DNA of 64,000 bases from Schistosoma haematobium (GCF_000699445.3 NC_067197.1:27821809-27885808), one strand, 5' to 3'; positions 22,162 to 33,927 are shown, counted from the first letter of the stretch. The notes: generated by a model not told the origin, from the sequence alone. Translations and numbers: made by a program.

Positions 22162-23337
22162 TCTTTCGAACTTTGCAATATGGAAGTTGTCTTTTTTATA
22201 GTTCATTGTTAGCATTTAACTAAACTCTTCTCAAGTATTACCTCATTATACCTTTTGTGAACAGTTTATTTGCAATCCCAGTGGTATGATCTTGTAGCTT
22301 TTGTAAAGCTTATTATTATTGCGCTTCTGCGCTTCAGTTGTACATAGGGGCCTTCACGGCCACCCCTTTCATTTTCCCTGTACACTTTCCCCTTCGCTCC
22401 AACGAGCTTGTACATTTTATTGGCGCATAGCGTCGTATGTCAATTGAATCAATGCATAATCTGAATGAATTGTTTTCTTTTTTATGTAGTTGTGATAAAT
22501 TTGTTTGTACCTTGGTACTTTGTTGTTTTATCGAAATAAGGGTTAATGTATATTTCTAAAGATAAATACCAATTTTACTGGTTAACAAGTTAAGTGTACC
22601 CCCTGAATATGATTAACCAGCCAAAGTGTAAGAGGTCGGATCCAATATAGGCTATGTAGTTTTTCACGTCCAATTGTTTGTTAGTTTGTTGAACTCGTAA
22701 GTCAGAAATGGAGAATGAATCTCTCACTAACCTGTGGGTGTTCTTGTAAATTTACTGAGTGCGAGTTGTCAGCTTTTGTACGTGTTAAGTCCTTGTTTTC
22801 TGAGGTTACGTGCTTCAAGCGACTATCATGTTTGGTCACATGGACGCAAGCACCTGGAGCTTTTTCGAAGTCGTCGACACGTATTAATTATAAGCAAACT
22901 TACGATATGCCATGAGGTGGTGCTTACTAAGGCTGGTGTTCTGTAGTCACCTTGTCTTTGTGGTTTTGCGTTGTGTCTGTACAGTTATTTGTCGATAAGC
23001 AAGGATATGTTTGATTTATTGGTATACTTAGTCGCCCAATTGTTCGTCATCTCGCTTCTGATGTGTGTCGTCCTAGTTACGCTACCGAAATGTCCTACTT
23101 CGGAAAATTTCCGTAAATTCAGCAGTTTTGCTACTGGAAGTAAAATGATGGTACTCCAAATTTTGGTCATTGTGTACGTTGCTGAATCAGGGTACTAACG
23201 TTCTGTAAGAAATCAATGTTTGCTTTAAAAATGTATTGCCACAATAAGAGCTTACGTCCTAAAGAGGATAGCTAAGTTTGAGATAAACATGTTACTTCAA
23301 ATTAATTTATGAAGTTTAGGATTGTTGGGGGAATAAA
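22162..23337 (+). other. EPC 3' flank with candidate poly(A) signal at 23332-23337
   Basis: The first AATAAA noted downstream of the EPC stop is at 23332-23337 (GGGGGAATAAAGT). Between them lies GC-richer sequence with a small hairpin-prone stretch (GGGGCCTTCACGGCCACCCC near 22347) and the doubtful small frames at 22709-23198. Whether the 3' UTR reaches this signal is not known. Confidence 0.35.
22709..23198 (+). CDS. Doubtful small gene or chance frames in the EPC 3' flank
   Basis: An ATG at 22709 starts MENESLTNLW. A GT…AG segment of 35 bp (22737-22771), the size of the EPC micro-introns, could join it to a 58-codon frame ending at 22946. A second frame (22971-23198) encodes two hydrophobic stretches (DLLVYLVAQLFVISLLMCVV and MMVLQILVIVYVA) that look like membrane segments. 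No family is recognised and exon joining past 22946 is ambiguous. The same frames are preserved at the mirror site in the left arm, but the arms are so similar that this is weak evidence for coding. Confidence 0.2.
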
Positions 23338-25838
23338 GTAAAGAATGTTGTTATTGGAGTCAACACTTTGTAATTTTCACATGGATCAGCTTATAAGTCA
23401 ACTGGAACTATAAGATTAGTGGTTGAGGTAAATAAAAATAACAGTGTGAGATAGTAATATGCTGTGAACCTAGTAGACGCTTAATTTCCTTGAGCTAGGG
23501 ATTTCAGTTAGTAGACTCTTTACAACTACAGTAGTACTTCCGTTATTTTGAAGTGCTTCCTCTGTAGGAAAATTTCACTCGAATCAAAATAATGAACTAG
23601 TTCAACTGAACTTAATGCTGAGTTTTGCTTGAATATGTCGATTCTAAAGTTGACACATCCCACATCAACACAATATAATAGGTCAATACAATGATGAATG
23701 ACAATAATATCAGATCTAATGTAGAACTAAACATAAAAGCTGATGTTGGGAAAGAAGTTAGTTCTAATAAAGGGAAGTATATAATAAGTTTATATTCAAA
23801 GCATGGCGGATGGACTGTAGTTGATTATCCCAAGCCCAAATTATTGCTGATCCTATCTTGAATCATATCAGAGCTTAATGACACGGCTGTCTGACAATCA
23901 GTGACTTATTTGGTTGGAGCTATATCTTGACCTCTCGGCGGCTAGCTTTTTTACAATCTAGGCACATAGGACATGTTTCAACCATACTACTTGAGGATGT
24001 TTGTATTCTCATCTTTGGCAAAACTCCAGACTTGGGGGTCGGGGTCGGTAGGTATGTCTGTGTCCTAGGAACCTGTTGAAGAGTAAATATTTCTTCGATA
24101 CATCTGTGAGCAGGTCTGAAACCCGCTTGATTACCCAGTATTTGTTGTATCTAGGCTCCTACTAAATGTCAGATGGCAGTTGGAGCTAATATAATAGGCA
24201 ATTAATGAGCGGTTCGTATCTAATTGTCGTGAGTGATTTTCTATACTTTTCCCGAAACTGAGACGATCTAAATTTTAAGACTAGGCTACTGTCCATAAGA
24301 GCTCATGCTGTTAATCTGTCAGAACCAGTTAATCTTTATTTCAAATTAGTCAAAGTCTTCCCAATTTTATTCGACAGACACCCTTAACAGTTTACTACAG
24401 ACCATGTCGGGCAACATCAGGGTGACTATCTTCATGCTCGACCGAGTGCCTGGTTAGGCTTTAAACACACTTAACGAGCGGAGTTCGAAGCAGTTTTCTT
24501 GCTATGATTTTTCCGTACTCAGTAACACTTAGGTAAACATGCTTAGAAGAGGGAGTGGTTGAAGTCCATAAAGAGAAGGGATAGTCCCTTTCAAGAGCTC
24601 GCCAACAATACGTGACAAGTTTCGAGACAAACTGTTGAAATCTTAAATATTTATATGGAAATGTACTTATTCCGAAAGCTGGCTGTCCTAGGTTTGACAA
24701 CTAGGTGAGTACTGGGTGCGAACTAAGATTACCTGACCAAAATGACAGCTATTCAGTGATCGGTAGTTTCCAATCATTCTCCAGATATTATCCCATGATT
24801 GGAATCTTCACTTCGAATAAGTCCGCATAAATCATCAATCTTAAAATCTGTCTAGTTCCTAACTAATCTCTAAACCACTAACAACCCTTCAAGAAATACA
24901 GTTCAAAACAATACTTTGTATATCAAAATAAATCAAATTCCACCGGCACACAAACGTGCATCTATCGGCAGATAACCTCTGATTACCTCTGACTATTTTA
25001 AGCTAACTTCTTATGTGTTTGAAAATCAAGCTACGATCAATTGCGAGTATAAACTACAGTACAACATCGTATGATAATAAATAATTTTGATAGCATATTG
25101 AATTTATTTGGTCGACGTAAAAATAAACTCTAATAGTCGATATAAGCTTTTCTACCTGACCAGTATGTTTACTGTAGTTCTCGTTGTTTGGGTTCAATAT
25201 TTGTATGAAGAACGATAATGCAATTAATAAAAGGTTTCATTGTTACTTTTTGTAACAGTTCTTTGAACTAATTGTTTGGAATACTCTTTGGGTAGTGGTT
25301 ACTAGTCAAATGTAGGACAGTTGTTACGTCTTATTTAGGATTTGTCAGCAGAACGAACTTGCATTCGGAGGTTAATATTCATTATTGAATGCCATTCAAA
25401 GGAATAATCAACTATCAGACACAGGCATTGTCAGAATGTTCACCCAAAACGGCCTTTATTTCAACAAGGGTTTATCATGTCAGACCTCAACAATGAGATC
25501 GAAGTCATTACAGTTGACAATAATAATAGTAATAAAAATAATTATTATAGGGAAGGAGAATACAAAAGCTGCTTAAGAAACATACTCCCTGATGTCTGAA
25601 TAGTGGCACAAACATTCCGTGCGTATTTATAATTCAGTAAACTAATTCAGACAACCCCGTAATGGTAATAATTTCGGCTACGCGAATAATCAGGTTAATA
25701 TAGCCCAGTCTTTGTAGCTTCCCATTTTCCATTGATCTCTGATGCATCATGTTATTTACTCAGTTTTTCTCTGGACATTATGTCTAGAGGTATCGTCACC
25801 TCAGTCCTATATTCGTTCCCTCAAGTGGTGATAGGTAT
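23338..25838. other. Right-arm non-coding stretch with LINE relic
   Basis: Mirror of about 10.5-13.0 kb. It includes the minus-strand LINE reverse-transcriptase relic at about 23.86-24.21 kb. No supported gene otherwise. Confidence 0.4.
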
Positions 25839-25852
25839 GCACTGTTTAGATG

Positions 25853-26935
25853 ATTACCTACACTTCTTACTCCTCGTGGGAGCATAGGCCACCGACCAGA
25901 ATCCTCCAGCCAACTCTGTCCTAGGTTCTCCTTTCCGGTTGTTTACAATTGCTACTCATTCTTTTGATGCCTACCCTTAATTCCTGACACAATGTGTTCA
26001 CTAGTCTCCCTCTCTTCCTTTAGCCTTCACAATTCCAAGTTAGGATTCGCCTCGTAGTGCAATTTGACGATCTCCTCAATGTACGTCCTATCTACCTCCA
26101 ATGTCTTTTCCTAATTTCCTCTTCAGATGGAAGTTCGTTTGTTTTCTTCCACAGTAGGTTGTTGTTGGTGGTATCCGGCCTATGGATATGGAGCATCTTG
26201 CACAGACAACTGTTTATAAATACCTGTATGTTTTTGATGATGGTTGTAGTAGTTCTCCAAGTTTCAGCTCGGTATAATAGAACTGTCTTGAAATTTGTAT
26301 TGAAGAGTCAGACTTTGATGTTGGCTGACAGTTGTTTTGAGTTCCATGTGTTATTCGATTGTAGGAATTCTGGTCTTGCTTCGCCAATCTGTGCCTTTAC
26401 ATATACATCAAGTCCTCCTTGCTTATCGACAATGCTGCTCAGGTATGTGAAAGTTCCCCACCTCCTACAGGGCTTCTCCATCAAGTGCGATTGGGTCGGT
26501 GTTCTCCGTGCTGTATTTCAAAATCTTGCTGTTTCCTATGTGTATGTTGAGGTCTACTGCTGAAGAGGCTGCTGCTACACGGGTTTTCTTGACCTGCATT
26601 CGTTGGTGTATGGCATAGAAGGACTAGGTCATCTAAAAGTCCAAATTGTCTAGCTGCATCCAAGCCGCAAACTGTGTTCTGTGCTTTTCCTGATATTTGG
26701 AGATCTTCATGATCCAATCAACTAACAGAAGAAAAAGAAATGGCGAGAGTAAGCAACCTTGTCTGACACCGATCTTTACTTGGAATGCATCTGTCAGCTG
26801 TCTTCCATACACCACTTTGCACTTTATTCCGTTGTATGAATTCCGTATGATGTTGACAACCTTCTCAGGTACACCATGGTGTTGCAGAAGTTTCCATAAG
26901 GTTCTCCTATCCATGCTGTAAAATGCTTTCCCATA
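25853..26935 (-). mobile_element. RTE-clade LINE, 5'-truncated (right arm mirror)
   Basis: Mirror of the insertion at 9403-10486, including its target duplication (25839-25852 and 26936-26949). A T-run one base shorter than in the left arm, near 26633, splits the remaining RT frame in two. It is non-functional in both arms. Confidence 0.88.
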
Positions 26936-27106
26936 GCGCTGTTTAGATGCCCAAAATTATTACAGAACATTTAGCTGTTAGTCTCAATATTGTTTTCAGT
27001 GGCATTAAAAACTAATTTCATGTATGATAATCATTAGTTTGAAACAAATATTTATTCACAGTTTCCAATCCCGAACGCAAAAATAATAACGTTTATTTTT
27101 GTTGCA

Positions 27107-27170
27107 ATGTTGGCTTAGTGGTCAATCGAGTGGAACTTCGAAAATTAGTCTGCGAGTTTGAACTCCATCT
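27107..27170 (+). other. tRNA-like SINE head (right arm mirror)
   Basis: TTGGCTTAGTGGTCAATCG and CGAGTTTGAACTCC resemble boxes A and B of a tRNA-derived repeat. It mirrors 9168-9231 and is not a convincing tRNA gene. Confidence 0.4.
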
Positions 27171-27399
27171 CCTCATATTTCTGATGCTATGTCTTAGACT
27201 GACTACCTCTGACCTTTTCTCAGAGTACACATAAGCTAGCAAGCATAACACGTTGGGAAAAATTGTAGAGGTGCTCCGGCCAATGAAGTTTAATACTTAA
27301 GTTTTGTGATATCTTCTACTCATGTATGAAGTCTACATGGTCCCCTAAATAAAACATATTGTCATGTAACCTATCTATTGGTGATTATTGTGTTTGTGT

Positions 27400-27720
27400 T
27401 GATGATGTCACAGGTATTCAGTGTTTGACAACGCTTCTACCAGTAACACCTTCTAATATAATTCGTTCCCACCCAGAGAAATCAAAAGACAGAGTCGAGG
27501 AGATCGGAAGAGTATATTTGGCGATTACCAATATATCGGAATTCTCTGATCTGATCTAGCTAGCGATTGCGGTTGATGTTGAGCACGGCGTTACCACACG
27601 TGATCTGGTGCGGATGCATGACCGAGCGCCTTCAGCTAGATGAGTCCACTAAAACATATGGTCAGCATCCAATGTCGAAAACTTAGAGCTATTTATTTTG
27701 GGGATTTATTTACCGCTACA
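27400..27720 (-). mobile_element. Solo LTR of the CsRn1-type element (right arm)
   Basis: 321 bp, in reverse orientation, matching the LTRs at 3692-4012 and 8618-8938, with the 5'-LTR allele at the one variable site. GTGT at 27396-27399 and 27721-27724 is the same target duplication (ACAC on the other strand) as at the full element. A solo LTR with intact duplication is the product of LTR-LTR recombination that removed the internal 4.9 kb. Confidence 0.92.
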
Positions 27721-27724
27721 GTGT

Positions 27725-28739
27725 AAACTGTCAACGAATAATGGTTTAAATAACACACCTCATTTGGCATCCTAAATAAATTTTTCGTTTGTAAAGTGAA
27801 GCTTTAGCATAGGTCTTTACAGGAGTTAAATACACGAACAACTATGATTAACTAAGTGAATGAAAACAAGAAATACCGGTCACAAATAAAACTTCACAAC
27901 TGATTCATCCGGCTCAATGGAAAAAAACACAGTAGATCTGCATTAGTTGTGAATCTCATGAAAAAGCAGTAGTTAGAATTGAAAGAATCATCGCAATAAA
28001 CTTACTCACTTATGTTCATTCACTCCTAGTTCCGTAAATAAATTAATGACAATACTGTTAGTGTCTTAAAGCATCATAAAAAATTTTTGTGTTGATTTTA
28101 ATTTGTAAATAGTAAATAACGACATTCTAAGTGAAAAGGCTTTGCATAACTGTTAATCTGAAAATGCACAGTTCTTAAAAGTCCGTCTATTAAAAAGTAC
28201 AGTCGTTCTCAAAAACTGAAGTCTACATTTACCGGAAATATCATCTTTTAGTTTTTGTATGATGAGAAATTTTGTAATCAGATTGTGGAATTCAGTTTTT
28301 CCCCATAAAACTCTTCTCTTAAAAAATACTCAATGAACCTATTGTAATTGTTCTATTTATGACTCTGGCAAATGAATTTAAGAGATATCAAATAACCGTC
28401 TTCTCATAAGTGTAAGTTTATATGAAAGTTGCTGATTTTCATTTCTTTACACCATAAAATGACCTTAGTTAAATAACCATTGAAAACAAGGAGGCACTTG
28501 ACATCTGTTTCGTTCCTGTATGGGATTCAAAAATCCCTTACACAAATAATTATGTCCTTACTATTGATTAATTTCGAGTAGTTCTTGAAGTTTTGGTGAG
28601 GAGCTGTGACCAATTAAGTTTAAACATGCTTTATGTAAGGCAGTTATCCACCAATGGCTCTGAAAGATAGTTACACAACGCCGCAGATTACGTGAAGTAA
28701 ACAGTTTGGACCATAGGATTCTGACTTAGTAATCTAGAA
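27725..28739. other. Right-arm non-coding stretch
   Basis: Mirror of about 2.7-3.69 kb. It includes a SINE-body fragment at about 28485-28545. No gene is seen. Confidence 0.45.
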
Positions 28740-28885
28740 GTTAAGCACTTACAGTAACATGTGAAAAGCCCTGGGTTTGGTTCCAGTGGGGCTATGAGTA
28801 TCTACTGCTAAGGAATCTTATACTAGAATGGAACAATTATCCGGTGTCTTCTGGTTTTCAGCGTGCTGTACAGTAGTGGGAGTAT
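28740..28885 (+). mobile_element. tRNA-derived SINE (right arm mirror)
   Basis: Mirror of 2550-2695. Box-A-like CTAGAAGTTAAGCAC, then box-B-like GGGTTTGGTTCC, then the family body ending near CTTCTGGTTTTC. Confidence 0.5.
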
Positions 28886-28992
28886 GATATGGCTGACCAC
28901 TGAGCGTGAACTGACAGATGCTAACTATTCAATATGTAATTTCCTTTCTATTATTGATTTCGACTTTGGACCCACTGAGTGTAAACTGCTTG

Positions 28993-29015
28993 TAGTTGTG
29001 TTGAATAAAGTATTG
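28993..29015. other. 23-bp segment present only in the right arm
   Basis: The right arm has 23 extra bases after GTAAACTGCTTG that the left arm lacks near 2420. The segment ends in TTG, matching the TTG before it, which fits a microhomology deletion in the left arm or an insertion in the right. Confidence 0.85.
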
Positions 29016-29089
29016 TTTAGTTAATAACATGATTATATATGGTCACGAATTGTGTATCTGTTATAGCATGATCCAGTCTATGTATAGCG

Positions 29090-29205
29090 TATCGATCGAA
29101 TATTCAGTCTAAAGAAGTGGCTTACATTAAGTCACGAAACGTCGGAAATACAATTTTTCTATTCATTGGGATGTAACAATGAAATATATTTATTATAATA
29201 AATAT
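29090..29205 (+). mobile_element. Penelope-like terminal fragment with hammerhead-like motif (right arm)
   Basis: Mirror of 2230-2345. Stem GTGGCTT 29117-29123, loop 29124-29128, AAGTCAC 29129-29135, then GAAAC. The 5' core reads CTAAAGA (29109-29115). Confidence 0.4.
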
Positions 29206-30273
29206 GGTCGTTAGAAGAATTGCTTGATTTCAAGTTTGTTATAATCAGAATTATTTATAATTTGTATTAATGGAAAAAGCCCTTAACAATCAGTTATCTT
29301 ATTTAGTTATTCGAGGTGTTCAACAAAGTATAATTCACCTTCATAATTAGATTGATAATTGTTGTTTAAGGGAAGTTTTTAAGAATCATACTATTATAAC
29401 AGCATGAATTCAGTAGCTTCTAGTTTCACCAACAACCAATTTCGAATTAACTCAATTTAGCCTACAGTATTATTAAATAATTTTTCTTTCTTTACCCCTG
29501 ACAATGTTAAAAGTACTTTGTAAATTGTTGACAAAGAGTCACTTGAAATTCAAAACTTCTAAAATCAGATTAACAAACCTTATTCTTATTTAACTCATCA
29601 TAGTGGGTGCTGGTGTAATTCCACAAATAATCGATATCAGTGACGAGTTTATCAGTTATACTAGTTATAATAATGTTCCATAAAACTTAATCTTTTAAAA
29701 ATATCGTTCTATAAAAGTAATTGGAAATTTATAATGTCTATGAGAATTGGAAATATTCAATGAATATTGTCTTTATTTTGTAATCATAGTTATTAGTTGT
29801 ATAATAAAGAATTACAGTTAATTATAATATTCATATAGTTTTTTTTCAAATCAAGAATACAAAGAAACATTATACTAACTAAAGAGTATTAAAATCAAAT
29901 TTGTTGTCCGAAAACAAAGAAGACTTTCACACATCACAACATCCATCATGAGAAAATTCAATTTTATTGTAAGCTTTCTATATGATTTAGAAATGGATTA
30001 ATCTTATAATCTTAAAGAACAAATTCCACGCATCAAAAACTTTATATTGTATTTATTTTACTGATTTTACCATTAATGTCCAAGTCAATAAAAGAACTAT
30101 GTTCAATCACTTCGTATCCAGGGTGAAATGGTATTAAAAAAGAGCAATGTAAAAGAATTAGAAAATGAGAATTTCGGTAGCTAAGTTAGTTTCGGTATAC
30201 AATGGCAGAGGCTCATCAAACCAACCAAAAATAAATCAACAGTTCTGAAGTTTCATCGATATGAATTGTCATA
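29206..30273. other. Right-arm non-coding stretch
   Basis: AT-rich mirror of 1160-2229. Nothing recognised. Confidence 0.45.
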
Positions 30274-30277
30274 TACC

Positions 30278-30810
30278 TATAGCGACTCACGTGCAAATGG
30301 GGTTTATTCTCATTTAACTCAGTTAAGCCCTTTTGCTAACTTATTTAGCGGACAAAACCATCCGCACTATAACAATTTATTGTACTCTTATTATTATTTT
30401 GTGCTTGTATGAAATACGCATGCTTGAATATTGCTTACGGCCTACGCATTTGTTCACTCTGCTAGTCTCACTACTAACCGCTTATTTGATTCGATTACCC
30501 ATTAATTTCACATGCTATATATATGTCCACGTTATTCATATGGTTGACACTGCTTTCTCGCTCGCTTTATTGTACTCGATTACTTACATTCGCTCAGTCG
30601 CTCGCTTGCCTGTTTGCCGTTCGACACAACTCTTAATGCTCGTTTAATGCATCTGTAATTTTTGGACATCTGTGTGTGTGGTCTCGAAATAAACGTAATC
30701 AACGCTTCGTATTCGCCTTCTGAATAATATACCGTTGGGGTTAAATAGGACGGTTATCAAGACGAATTGTATACGAAGTTTAAGGGATATATCGAATACC
30801 GACCACCACA
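30278..30810 (+). mobile_element. Solo LTR of the second Gypsy element (right arm)
   Basis: 533 bp from TATAGCGA to CCACCACA, flanked by TACC at 30274-30277 and 30811-30814. It mirrors the 5' LTR at 621-1155 with a few SNPs and one CA unit fewer. No internal sequence follows: the flank after the TACC is unrelated to the gag leader found in the left arm. The 104-residue frame inside is an LTR by-product. Confidence 0.85.
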
Positions 30811-30814
30811 TACC

Positions 30815-31550
30815 TGTTATAAAAAGTACATAAAAAATAGAGGTTAGTTACTCCAGTATGTCTGCGAAGTGGTAAATTTTTTAACAAGCGTAATCCTAAG
30901 GTACTTAATAGATAGTAGACCTGAAGTGAATATCTTAAGTATTCAATACAATTCACAAACAACGAATGTTTCTCAGGCATGACTTATGTATAACAGAATG
31001 AATGTATAATAAACCTCTTTTTTGTCATGCTAATAATAAATGTAACTAAATAATTTTATTCATTTTCTAATATTATTTCTGACTAATCTAATGGCATTCA
31101 CAGACACTAAGTTAACTGTAGTTCTAATTATATCAATTTATTAGACAATCATCTTCTTTATTTAGAATTACTAGTTATTCATAACTTCCTCATCCCTTCT
31201 TTGTATGACTAGATTTTCAACAACTAAATGCATAACAATACTAACTAATATGTTTAATATCATATTTTGTGTTGTCTTCTTAGTTTTCTTTTTGAAAATG
31301 ATTTTCTATTCCATCTCTAAATAGTCATCTTGACTGTAATATAATTACTAGAAATAAAGGTTTTATATAATATACTTTGTAAATTCAGTGTTTACAAATG
31401 ATATATTGCACCCGTGAAATGGAATGAATTCATTGAATCCAGTAGATCTTATTTTTATTGCCTTGGTTCAACAGAAAAGGTAGTGAATAAAGAATAAGAA
31501 TTCTGTTGTTTATCAAGGAATTGGAAACATATTGTTTGTCTTTTTAAGAA
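30815..31550. other. Non-coding flank of the right arm
   Basis: AT-rich, no gene recognised. If the inverted duplication continues past the left window edge, this sequence should be mirrored there beyond the 3' LTR of the second Gypsy element. Confidence 0.5.
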
Positions 31551-32160
31551 ATTTAAAGCAATTAGTCCCTTTGATAAATTTCAATAGTGTAATAATAATA
31601 ATAATAAGATTATCAGAACTATGTGATATATTCGCGTAATACATTTCGAACAATCTAATCACACATATACTTGTTAAGATCATTTATATATAAAAATATA
31701 AGGTCAACTAGATTAGAAATGTAGGGTAAGAGGAGACAATGATAATAATAATGATAATAATGGTAATTATTATTATTATTATTAGTAGTAGTATTGGCTT
31801 TATTTAATATTATATTTTTGGTACAATATAGAATTCTCAGCATAAAGTATTTCAACAAGTTTTCTTTTCTGACAATAAATATTGAGTGGTCGCCAGTGAT
31901 ATGTTAGCAGTTCGGGAATCGACATTTGAATAATGTAAACTGTTTTCGATGCGTATTGCCAGCAACCACGATGTCTTTGATTGGGCCCTTCTGTAACTTG
32001 TACAGAGAAATGTCGCAAACTTGCCACAAACGCTCCTGAATAGGCTATGCGACTAATCAGCATAATGATGTGTTAAAACAAACAATAAATGAGAGAATTT
32101 GTTGAAATATCCAGATGGTAGGAACTGGTAGCCCATACATTCAAAGGGGCCGCCTAGAAA
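31551..32160 (-). repeat. Unclassified dispersed repeat, copy 1 (minus oriented, AAT tail)
   Basis: 31797-32150 matches 58731-59097 at roughly 80% by eye. In both copies an (AAT)n-type microsatellite lies at the low-coordinate side (31741-31793 here), as for a minus-strand retroposed repeat with a simple 3' tail. A 36-bp block (31553-31590, TTTAAAGCAATTAGTCCC…) precedes the core here but follows it in copy 2. The minus-strand frames (residues such as QMSIPELLTYHW) are probably repeat-derived. Family unknown. Confidence 0.6.
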
Positions 32161-33319
32161 TAATGTGGAAACAATTTGAAACCCCATCACTCTGGATAAT
32201 ATGCTAATATTACCAGAGTAGGTTTGAGGTGAGAACAAACTGTTTTTGAATACACAGAGGGGGTTTGAATTTTCACTAATATATCATATAGTTTTGATAA
32301 TCTTCGTCTTCTTATTACACTATCGAAGTTTTTCTTTTTCCCATTTATAAACCACATCATTTTTATTCAACTGCATATACTACAAATTTTAATTCAAATA
32401 TAAAGTAACAAAATGAAATAGGTTTAAGCGTTTATTATGATTGACCAATGAATATGTGCCTATATCATATGATTGAATTTATTTCACGTGATCTCCATTA
32501 TTATTTTGATGAATAAATCCTATTTATTGTGCATCAATTAGGCAAACAAAATAAACAAAGTAATAGATAAATAAACAACAGTTCAATGTTACATGTTCAG
32601 TAGACAAATAAGAACAAAGAGATTCTGGATTATCACCTGATTATTAATAACAATTAATTTATTACTAATTCTACAATAAAATTCAATGAATCTGAATGTT
32701 AAACATTAAGTTAAAATGTTTGTGTATGAATTAATAGGATTTCTGTGTCATTTCTTAACCTTGAACGACCAATCAGAACATAAGAATATCTATTTACGCT
32801 TATTTAAAAAATAAATGAAATATTTCGATCTATGCAAAAGTTCGACGTAGTTTATCGATTGATGTAATTTATTAATATAAATATATTGAAAATCAAGTTA
32901 ATTCCTATTCAACCGCTCGTTCCTAATGCTCTAGTTGTCTAGAATCTATAAGTTTTGGTAATTAGTTTTTAACTTCAGTTCCCTTTATAATGGTTATTGG
33001 ATTATCCCTTTGCTTATATTTTTCCATCAGTTGACACATATAATCCCCATGAGGATTACTTCGTTAAAGTCATTATTTTACAAGCTTTTATAGAATAGAT
33101 AGAATGTGATTAGCAGTGGAAATTAAGATACGCGTTTCGTTCTGTCCTGAACTTTTCCGTTGGATCTAAATACATCTAAGAGTTGGTGTTTACTCTGGGG
33201 CTTGAACCCACTACATTTCGATCATAATCCTCAACATATTATCCAGTCTATAACTAATCGATACATCGCCAACATGATGAATGACAAACTAATAAAAGCT
33301 GAACGAACGTTCATACACG
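32161..33319. other. Non-coding, nothing recognised
   Basis: AT-rich sequence with no supported gene, RNA or element. Confidence 0.4.
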
Positions 33320-33450
33320 TTGCACAAGTGAGTGGCCATCAGGACCTACTAAACTGACATCGCGTTGGATGTTTGAAGCAAAACGTACTAGGTTCAAATT
33401 CCGGATTGGACATCAACTCTGAGATGCGAGCATACCTAACTAACTATCCC
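33320..33450 (+). mobile_element. tRNA-derived SINE-like sequence
   Basis: A box-B-like AGGTTCAAATTCC near 33392 with an upstream A-box-like AGTGGCCATCAGGACC suggests a diverged tRNA-derived repeat on the plus strand. Boundaries are unclear. Confidence 0.3.
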
Positions 33451-33762
33451 AAAATAGAGTGGAATGTACATCTTGGATTCCACCCCTAATCATATTTCAT
33501 TTATTCCACAAGAAAATTTTCCACTTTACTTCAAGTTCTCAAATGCTAGGTCGATAAGGTAGGTTCCTAGGGTTGACAGCTACCGAAAATTTATGAACTG
33601 TCTGCTAACGCAGCTACTATCTTTACTGTTGTGTAAATCATCCAACACCAAAGCATTCTCGCTAGTTATTTGTACTTCAGTTGATATCAGATAAAATTAG
33701 CACATTCCTGATAGATTTTCTATTCTATGAATATTGTAAAACAAAATAATATTACCTCTTAC

Positions 33763-33927
33763 CCACCATTAAAGATAACAGTCACAGTTGTGACGCCACA
33801 TTCATTAAAACATAATATTTTGAAAAGTCCTTTATATCTTGGATGGCCACATACGATATCAACAGTGATAGAACCATCGGGCTTAATATCCCTCATTGAG
33901 CATATTACATTCCGACCATTGGGTTGG
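33763..33927 (-). CDS. Candidate internal exon, unrecognised gene
   Basis: 165 nt on the minus strand with an acceptor ending …TGTAAG at 33928 and a donor GTAAGA just below 33763. It opens in one frame (1 nt, then 54 codons plus 2 nt) and reads PNGRNVICSMRDIKPDGSIT, then VDIVCGHPRYKGLFKILCFN. The composition (four Cys, charged and hydrophobic alternation, few AT-rich codons) is unlike the surrounding DNA and looks coding. No family is recognised. Phases do not allow direct joining to the candidate exon at 38586-38842, so at least one exon would lie between them if they belong to one gene. Confidence 0.5.

Larger units (their letters stand above)
18906..30810. repeat. Right arm of the ~30-kb inverted duplication
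   Basis: Reverse complement of 621-17429 with solo LTRs where the left arm has LTR elements with internal sequence. It carries 23 bp (28993-29015) that the left arm lacks, flanked by TTG microhomology, and one CA unit fewer in the outer LTR. The homology ends at 30810, the exact end of a solo LTR whose TACC duplication follows at 30811-30814. Confidence 0.95.

Noticed and set aside
621..30810. Palindrome as a pure sequencing hairpin artefact (unremoved adapter or chimeric read)
   Set aside because: A 1.48-kb non-palindromic spacer, a 23-bp indel, microsatellite and SNP differences and the LTR-state differences argue against a single molecule read twice. A haplotype-joining assembly error is not excluded and is listed as a refuting outcome.
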